64,000 nucleotides of DNA from Methanobacterium sp. UBA44 (GTDB lineage Archaea > Methanobacteriota > Methanobacteria > Methanobacteriales > Methanobacteriaceae): contig DACV01000002.1 in assembly GCA_002494885.1 (NCBI GenBank), positions 546,518 through 610,517 on the forward strand. The letters are read 5' to 3'. Positions 59,299 through 64,000 of the stretch are shown piece after piece. A model generated the notes under the pieces. The model worked only from the letters and a program-made list of their open reading frames with translations. It ran no database searches and was not told the origin of the DNA. Each line of letters starts with the position of its first letter. Positions within the stretch are counted from its first letter, which is position 1. Position numbers and translations under genes: made by a program.

Positions 59299-59934
59299 TT
59301 ATTTCCTTGCTCTGGCAACTTTCCTGGCAATTACAAGTTCACCAATGGCTATTAAACCTACAAAGAATTTTTCAAGACCACCTGTTGCCCATATTGCTTC
59401 TCCAAATGTGGATTCCCTGATATTCTTTTCATATTCCTGAGGTTTTATTCTCTTACCTGTTCTTCTCCTTGTAATTATGGCTGCTGCTTCCATGAGTTCG
59501 TCCCAGCTAACCCCTTTAAGTTCTTTGGCCATTGCTTCAAATATTTTATAGACTTTGATTTCGTATAGTCGTGATAGAGTTTCAACTATATCAAATGTTC
59601 TTATAACTCCAACAACTGTATCATTATCATCTAAAACAGGTATACTTACTACTTTATGCTTTGTAGTTTCTAAAACAGCTAATCTTGCAGGATCATCTTG
59701 ATGAACATGTACTATATCATCCTTGGAATGCATGATGTCTGAAACTTTCTTTTGACCTTCCCTAAATCCTCGAGTAACATCAAGAGATGTTATCCAACCT
59801 ATAAGACATTTATCATTGTCTACCACGGGCGTTGTGAACTTTTTCTTCTGTTCCATCATTAATGATACTTCTACAATGTCTTGATCCGGAGTTACAAATA
59901 TATATTCCTTATCCATTATCTCTTTAACTTTCAT
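59299..59934 (-). CDS. Tandem CBS-domain protein of the eha operon
   Basis: 211 residues from the ATG at 59934, with GAGAGG as ribosome site inside the upstream gene. Two CBS domains (1-125) bind adenosyl ligands and often report energy state. A basic C-terminal domain (ITRRRTGKRIKPQEY, VIARKVARARK) may bind nucleic acid or a partner. Last gene of the eha-linked run; overlaps the polyferredoxin gene by 11 bp. Confidence 0.82.
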   Translation of the reverse strand: MKVKEIMDKEYIFVTPDQDIVEVSLMMEQKKKFTTPVVDNDKCLIGWITSLDVTRGFREGQKKVSDIMHSKDDIVHVHQDDPARLAVLETTKHKVVSIPVLDDNDTVVGVIRTFDIVETLSRLYEIKVYKIFEAMAKELKGVSWDELMEAAAIITRRRTGKRIKPQEYEKNIRESTFGEAIWATGGLEKFFVGLIAIGELVIARKVARARK

Positions 59935-60685
59935 TGGACAACCTCTCAAGTTTTAATGCACTTACAGGACATTTACTCGAACATACATCACATAAAATAC
60001 ATTTATCTTCTAAAAATACTATTTCATCATCTTCAAGTTTAATGGCTTCTACTGGACAATTTTCTTCGCAAATCTGACAGGAAACACATGCTTCTCTATC
60101 AATTTTAAGTTCTTTTGTGTTGATCACAGGCCCTAATTCTCTTTCAAGTGTTATTGCTCCTTCTGGACATAAACTGGCACATGCTCCACACCCTACACAT
60201 GCATCGGTGTCTATTATGGCTTTTTTCCCTTCTTCAACTTTAATTGCGTCGGTAGGGCAGAATTTGACACATGTCATGCATGAATCACATTTTGATTCAT
60301 CTACTTCAATATTTTTCATCCTCAGCATTCTATGAGGAATCTTCAGTTCTCTAAGATGGTACTTAACATCTTCCTCATTTACATAAGATGTACTTTCAGT
60401 GACATAAACACGTTTAACAGGACACGTTTGAGCACATATTTCACATTTTACGCAGTTTTCAAGTATTTTAGCGGGTTTATTTGTTTTTGCTTCTGAAATA
60501 GCACTTACTGGACATTCTTCAGCACATAAATTACATCTTATACACTCTGGAGAGATTGTAATGAATTTACCTTCTAATTTACATTCTTCAATTTCTGGTT
60601 TAAATTCATTGCTTTCTAAATCCATTGATTTACGGATGACTTCATCTTGAAGCACTTTCTTGTCCTTTTTAAATGTTATATCCAT
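59924..60685 (-). CDS. Polyferredoxin with six [4Fe-4S] motifs
   Basis: 253 residues. Six CxxCxxCxxxCP motifs: CIRCNLCAEECP, CVKCEICAQTCP, CDSCMTCVKFCP, CVGCGACASLCP, CVSCQICEENCP and CILCDVCSSKCP. A cytosolic electron wire, probably carrying electrons between the Eha hydrogenase and the enzymes of CO2 reduction. Lies 23 bp after the sugar-kinase-like gene in a tight run. Confidence 0.92.
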   Translation of the reverse strand: MDITFKKDKKVLQDEVIRKSMDLESNEFKPEIEECKLEGKFITISPECIRCNLCAEECPVSAISEAKTNKPAKILENCVKCEICAQTCPVKRVYVTESTSYVNEEDVKYHLRELKIPHRMLRMKNIEVDESKCDSCMTCVKFCPTDAIKVEEGKKAIIDTDACVGCGACASLCPEGAITLERELGPVINTKELKIDREACVSCQICEENCPVEAIKLEDDEIVFLEDKCILCDVCSSKCPVSALKLERLSNES

Positions 60686-60708
60686 TATTACACCTTGGCC
60701 TATGATAT

Positions 60709-61617
60709 TTATTTTAATTCTGATATTTCTGGTAATCCCTTAATTGATCCTGATTCCTGTATACAGCAAGATGCAATAAAATTTCCTATTTCCCCTGACT
60801 TCTGGATGTCTTTACCTTTAATAAATCCATAGAGAAATCCTGCATTAAATGCATCGCCTGCACCTGTTGTATCTTTGCAATTAACATTAAACGGCTCCAT
60901 ATAATAATTCTCACCATGATCTTTAATATAGGAGCCTTTTTCTCCTCTTTTAACTACTACCACATCAATATTATATTCTTCCAGAACTTTAGCTCTTTCC
61001 TCAAGTGAGTTATATTTCTTACCAGTTAAATAATTTAATTCTTTTTCATTAATAAGGATAATATCTGTTCTATTTAAAATATTTTTTAGAAAAATTGTGC
61101 CCCTTTCAGCGTATATCCTTCCAGGGTCGAGACTGACTGTAATATTGTCTTCGATTCTATCTAAAGTTGATTCTTGAGCATCTACCGAATTTCCAACAAA
61201 TGATGTAAGATGCAGTACTTTAGAATTTTCTATATATCCCATATTAATCTCTGATATATCAATTAAGTCATTTACACCCGGATCGACGTATAATGCCCTA
61301 TTTCCTTTTTCATCAACGAATCCAATAACATTTCCACTTCTTCCCTCTTTTTCTATAATAATTCCATCGGTATCTACATTTTCCTTTTGTAGATTTTTAA
61401 GCAATAGTTTTCCATAGTGATCGTTAGCTATTTTACCTATAAATCCTGTGTTCATTTCAAGTTTAGAAAGTCCAATAACCGTATTAGCTGCTGAGCCACC
61501 GCAAAAAATGTCATAATCAGTTATAAATGCCTCTTCATCTTCATGAGTAATTTTATTCACATTATAAAGCACATCGATATTTAATGCTCCAAAGCCAGTT
61601 ACATCGAATTTTTTCAT
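60709..61617 (-). CDS. PfkB/ribokinase-family kinase linked to eha
   Basis: 302 residues. N-terminal GFGALNIDVLY and GGSAANTVIGLSKL (substrate side), C-terminal DTTGAGDAFNAGFLYG (anion hole with the catalytic Asp). All catalytic residues appear intact. The substrate is unknown. Kinase genes of this type are known at the end of eha operons in Methanobacteriales, though why is unclear. Confidence 0.85.
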   Translation of the reverse strand: MKKFDVTGFGALNIDVLYNVNKITHEDEEAFITDYDIFCGGSAANTVIGLSKLEMNTGFIGKIANDHYGKLLLKNLQKENVDTDGIIIEKEGRSGNVIGFVDEKGNRALYVDPGVNDLIDISEINMGYIENSKVLHLTSFVGNSVDAQESTLDRIEDNITVSLDPGRIYAERGTIFLKNILNRTDIILINEKELNYLTGKKYNSLEERAKVLEEYNIDVVVVKRGEKGSYIKDHGENYYMEPFNVNCKDTTGAGDAFNAGFLYGFIKGKDIQKSGEIGNFIASCCIQESGSIKGLPEISELK

Positions 61618-61634
61618 CTTAAAACCATTTCAAG

Positions 61635-62510
61635 TTATAAATCCTTTAAGTATATTTTATGATCCCCTAATTGACCGCCATAATTCCCAGCAGATATTTT
61701 TACAACACCATCTACATCCATTACGGCATCGATTCCTGCTTTCATGGCTTTTTTAGTAATATCTAAATTCAGGCCATTAATTACTATTTCAGGGATGTAA
61801 TTAACTTCATCTGGAACCTTAGACTCTTTTTCAAGGCTTTTCTTTAATGAAGGACAATATGGATGATTTGTTGTTGGTCCAATCCATGGGTAGTTGGTTT
61901 CAGGCTTTGATGCCGCAGAACAAATATCGAAGGGAGTTATAGCTCCTTCAACATCTTTAATTGCTTTTAAAGCCTTATTTCCAGCTTCAATGACTGCTTC
62001 TTTGCTTGTGCACATGTACCAGAAATTAGCCCCCATGATTCCATGCATATATCCTATTTCACTTTCGATCTTAAAATCTGGTATTGCTATGGGTACAATA
62101 ATCATTTCACGTCCGTAAAGATCTTCATTCCATTCATAACCGTCTCCACAATGCCCTACATTTCTCATCATATCCATTTTTCCTGCAGGATTTATGGAAG
62201 CGTCAAAAAGAGCTGTAAACGGTTTTACAAGAATATCCTGCCTTATTCTGTAGGATAGTTCTGTGGTAAATTTTTCGATATTTTCGCTTTCATACCATAC
62301 TTGCAGAACAGCTCCTTCTCTTCCATCAGGAGTTTTATCAGGACTTAACCATCCCTCAATTCCCCCTTCAACCCGCCCTATAACTGTTCCTGGTGTTGAA
62401 GTGGCATCATAAGCTGCCCTTTGAAGAATATCCCTATTATCTGCAGTGATAATTATTCTGCAGCAGATTCCATCAAATGCTTCACAGTAAGTGTCTTCTA
62501 TTTTAACCAT
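61635..62510 (-). CDS. Formylmethanofuran:H4MPT formyltransferase paralog (Ftr-II type)
   Basis: 291 residues, close to Ftr length. Family blocks: [81 protein letters not shown]. Ftr moves the formyl group from methanofuran to tetrahydromethanopterin, step two of methanogenesis from CO2. A second copy within the Eha gene run is typical of Methanobacteriales and may have a regulatory or anaplerotic role; activity is not proven. Confidence 0.9.
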   Translation of the reverse strand: MVKIEDTYCEAFDGICCRIIITADNRDILQRAAYDATSTPGTVIGRVEGGIEGWLSPDKTPDGREGAVLQVWYESENIEKFTTELSYRIRQDILVKPFTALFDASINPAGKMDMMRNVGHCGDGYEWNEDLYGREMIIVPIAIPDFKIESEIGYMHGIMGANFWYMCTSKEAVIEAGNKALKAIKDVEGAITPFDICSAASKPETNYPWIGPTTNHPYCPSLKKSLEKESKVPDEVNYIPEIVINGLNLDITKKAMKAGIDAVMDVDGVVKISAGNYGGQLGDHKIYLKDL

Positions 62511-62532
62511 TTAACCAATCCTGATTACATTT

Positions 62533-63558
62533 TTATCCTAATGCGCCGATTGCTTCTCCCCTAACCAGATTTCTGAAGGTTTTGCTTTCATTAACAAGAG
62601 TTTCATAATTTTCACTTTGAATTATTGCAACCTTTGGTAGATTTACCCTCTTTATTGATTCTTTAAGTAGATTATTAATAGGAAATTTATTTATTGCCGC
62701 CATCTGATTATCATTATAAGAATTGATGAAATTGATTACCTCCTCTTTTCCAGATCTGTTAAATAGATCAGCAATAATAGAAATCATCAATGTGTTGTCA
62801 GCCATAATGGCAATTTCTGCCTCTCTTAATGCAAACTCATTCCCATTAAATGAAACAGCGAGTCCACCATGTTCTTTTGCAAATCCTAATGGTTCAACAT
62901 CGGTAATGCTGTCCCCTACATACAGGATATCAGAATTTTCAAACCCAAATCGGCGTGTAATATCAACTACTGCTTCTTTCTTTCCTTTTCCCCCTACAGG
63001 ATTCACATTTTTCATTATTTGGTGAATATCTAATTCCAGAATGTCTTGCCAGAATATTTTATCAATTAACTCAAAATCAGGATTTTCAAGTATTTCCTTT
63101 CTAATTTCCATTAATTTTTCTGCTTCATCTGTATTTAGTAAAGTTCCATCTATATCCAGTTCTGTTGAATATGTATTTTCAAATGGAAATTCAATTATGT
63201 CACATAGAGCCTTAATATACTGACTGTAACTGGTACTCACAATAAATGAGGGCATATTATCATTAACGAATTTTAAAGTTTCTTTTGCATATGGAACCAG
63301 AAGTACATTCTTCCTTGAGAACTCTACAATTTTTTGGTTTGTAGCACCATAAGCTTTTAAAAATGGAACTATTAATTTTAAAGTCCCACCAGCATTATAT
63401 CCTTCTCGTTTTACTTCATCAACCAGTATATCATCATATTTACTGATAACTGTGAAAAATTTTTCACCATCTTCAATAAAATAACCTGCAAGTTCAAAAG
63501 CATTATCATTAATTGAAATTGGGCCTTCACAATCAGAAATAAAAACCTTTTTGCCCAT
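62533..63558 (-). CDS. ehaR: Eha-linked HAD-like protein (EhaR)
   Basis: 341 residues from the ATG at 63558, chosen because GAGGAGG stands at ribosome-site distance; the TTG at 63573 is part of that site. HAD fold: FISDCEGPISINDNAFELAG with the first Asp, then IVSTSYSQYIKALCDII, and GDSITDVEPL near the end. Annotated in related methanogens as energy-converting hydrogenase A subunit R. Phosphatase activity is possible; its part in the hydrogenase is not known. Confidence 0.85.
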   Translation of the reverse strand: MGKKVFISDCEGPISINDNAFELAGYFIEDGEKFFTVISKYDDILVDEVKREGYNAGGTLKLIVPFLKAYGATNQKIVEFSRKNVLLVPYAKETLKFVNDNMPSFIVSTSYSQYIKALCDIIEFPFENTYSTELDIDGTLLNTDEAEKLMEIRKEILENPDFELIDKIFWQDILELDIHQIMKNVNPVGGKGKKEAVVDITRRFGFENSDILYVGDSITDVEPLGFAKEHGGLAVSFNGNEFALREAEIAIMADNTLMISIIADLFNRSGKEEVINFINSYNDNQMAAINKFPINNLLKESIKRVNLPKVAIIQSENYETLVNESKTFRNLVRGEAIGALG

Positions 63559-63591
63559 TGTTCCCCTCCTCAAATTAAAAAGTAAATATAA

Positions 63592-64000
63592 TTAGTCTGT
63601 TTCTAATTTAACAGCACGAACCGGACAGATAACTTCACATGCATCACAAACTATGCATTTTTCAGTATCAACAACAACTTCGCCATCTTCAATGCTCATT
63701 GCATCTGCAGGACATTTATTTACGCATACGCCACAAAGTTGACATGTTTCGGCATTAATTTCTATTTTTCCAGTCCTTGGTTCTTCCAGACTCTTTCTTA
63801 TGTAGAATATTTTACCATCACGTGTATCAAAATATTCTTCTTTAAGTGATATTGACCCAAATGGACATACCTCGACACATTTTCCACAGTAAACGCATTT
63901 TTCACCAATATGGACTGGAGATGGCATTTCAAGCTCTATAGCCTCGGTTGGGCACACATCCATACACGCAGTACAGCCAATACAACTTTCATCAATAACA
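63592..64000 (-). CDS. Polyferredoxin of the eha operon, 5' end outside window (EhaQ-like)
   Basis: The frame is open to the right edge, so ATG 63963 is internal: the residues before it complete a cluster motif (CIGCTACMDVCP). Three more motifs are visible: CVYCGKCVEVCP, CQLCGVCVNKCP and CIVCDACEVICP. Order polyferredoxin - HAD - Ftr-II - PfkB matches the end of the eha operon, where EhaP and EhaQ are polyferredoxins; I infer EhaQ from position. Electron carrier for the membrane hydrogenase. Confidence 0.85.
   Translation of the reverse strand, partial: VIDESCIGCTACMDVCPTEAIELEMPSPVHIGEKCVYCGKCVEVCPFGSISLKEEYFDTRDGKIFYIRKSLEEPRTGKIEINAETCQLCGVCVNKCPADAMSIEDGEVVVDTEKCIVCDACEVICPVRAVKLETD

Overview
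The window looks like chromosome from a hydrogenotrophic methanogen of the order Methanobacteriales, most likely a Methanobacterium-like archaeon. The DNA is AT-rich and genes start from archaeal TATA promoters. The right end carries the tail of an energy-converting hydrogenase (Eha) operon with polyferredoxins and a second formyl-methanofuran:H4MPT formyltransferase. Other archaeal markers are 4-phosphopantoate-beta-alanine ligase, archaeal phosphoglycerate mutase, UPF0200/UPF0201 proteins, a methanogen-type output domain (MetOD1) and class III signal-peptide pilins. I saw no rRNA, tRNA or CRISPR array.

Layout. 1-5.5 kb: a degenerate sensor kinase cut by the window edge, a thioesterase, a UbiA-type prenyltransferase with a damaged 5' end, and a second sensor kinase. 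5.5-17 kb: two metallophosphoesterases, a holin-like/phosphodiesterase fusion, an alpha/beta hydrolase, HIT and TrkA proteins, an Lhr helicase next to its phosphoesterase partner, and HEAT-repeat and coiled-coil proteins. 17-30 kb: redox and stress genes (msrB, glutaredoxin-like, DJ-1/PfpI, NQO-like flavoprotein, 4-oxalocrotonate tautomerase, TRAM protein), several receiver-domain proteins, an MFS exporter, a yeast-type cytosine deaminase, MinD and a YprB-like nuclease. 30-38 kb: bacterial-type excision repair, with uvrB-uvrA on the minus strand and a DUF169 gene plus uvrC on the plus strand. 38-45 kb: signalling genes, an M42 peptidase, a CoA-biosynthesis gene beside UPF0200/UPF0201, and Dph6. 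45-51.3 kb: a pilus or adhesion-filament locus with six pilin-like proteins and a prepilin peptidase. 51-57.5 kb: pyrG and an aspartate-family operon asnB-gatC-ACT-hom-apgM. 58-59 kb: a secreted SdrD-like repeat protein. 59-64 kb: the end of the eha operon.

The most unusual signal is a set of small palindromic elements made of tandem mini-hairpins (stems of 7-11 bp, mostly 3-nt loops). One, 101 bp long, sits inside a 4-oxalocrotonate tautomerase gene between 6-bp direct repeats (CTGCAA). Removing one repeat plus the element on paper restores a perfect 61-residue tautomerase frame. A second, 140 bp long, sits at the start of the DUF169 gene between TTGAGG repeats. Removing it restores an ATG start in frame. 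The two share a near-identical hairpin unit, so they look like copies of one non-autonomous mobile element. Related hairpins code for an N-terminal extension of the NQO-like protein just upstream of the first element.

Several other genes (glutaredoxin-like, receiver-PAS, UbiA, a small membrane ORF) show single-base frame disruptions, three of them in homopolymers. These may be real decay, slippage or sequencing error, and should be checked before being interpreted.
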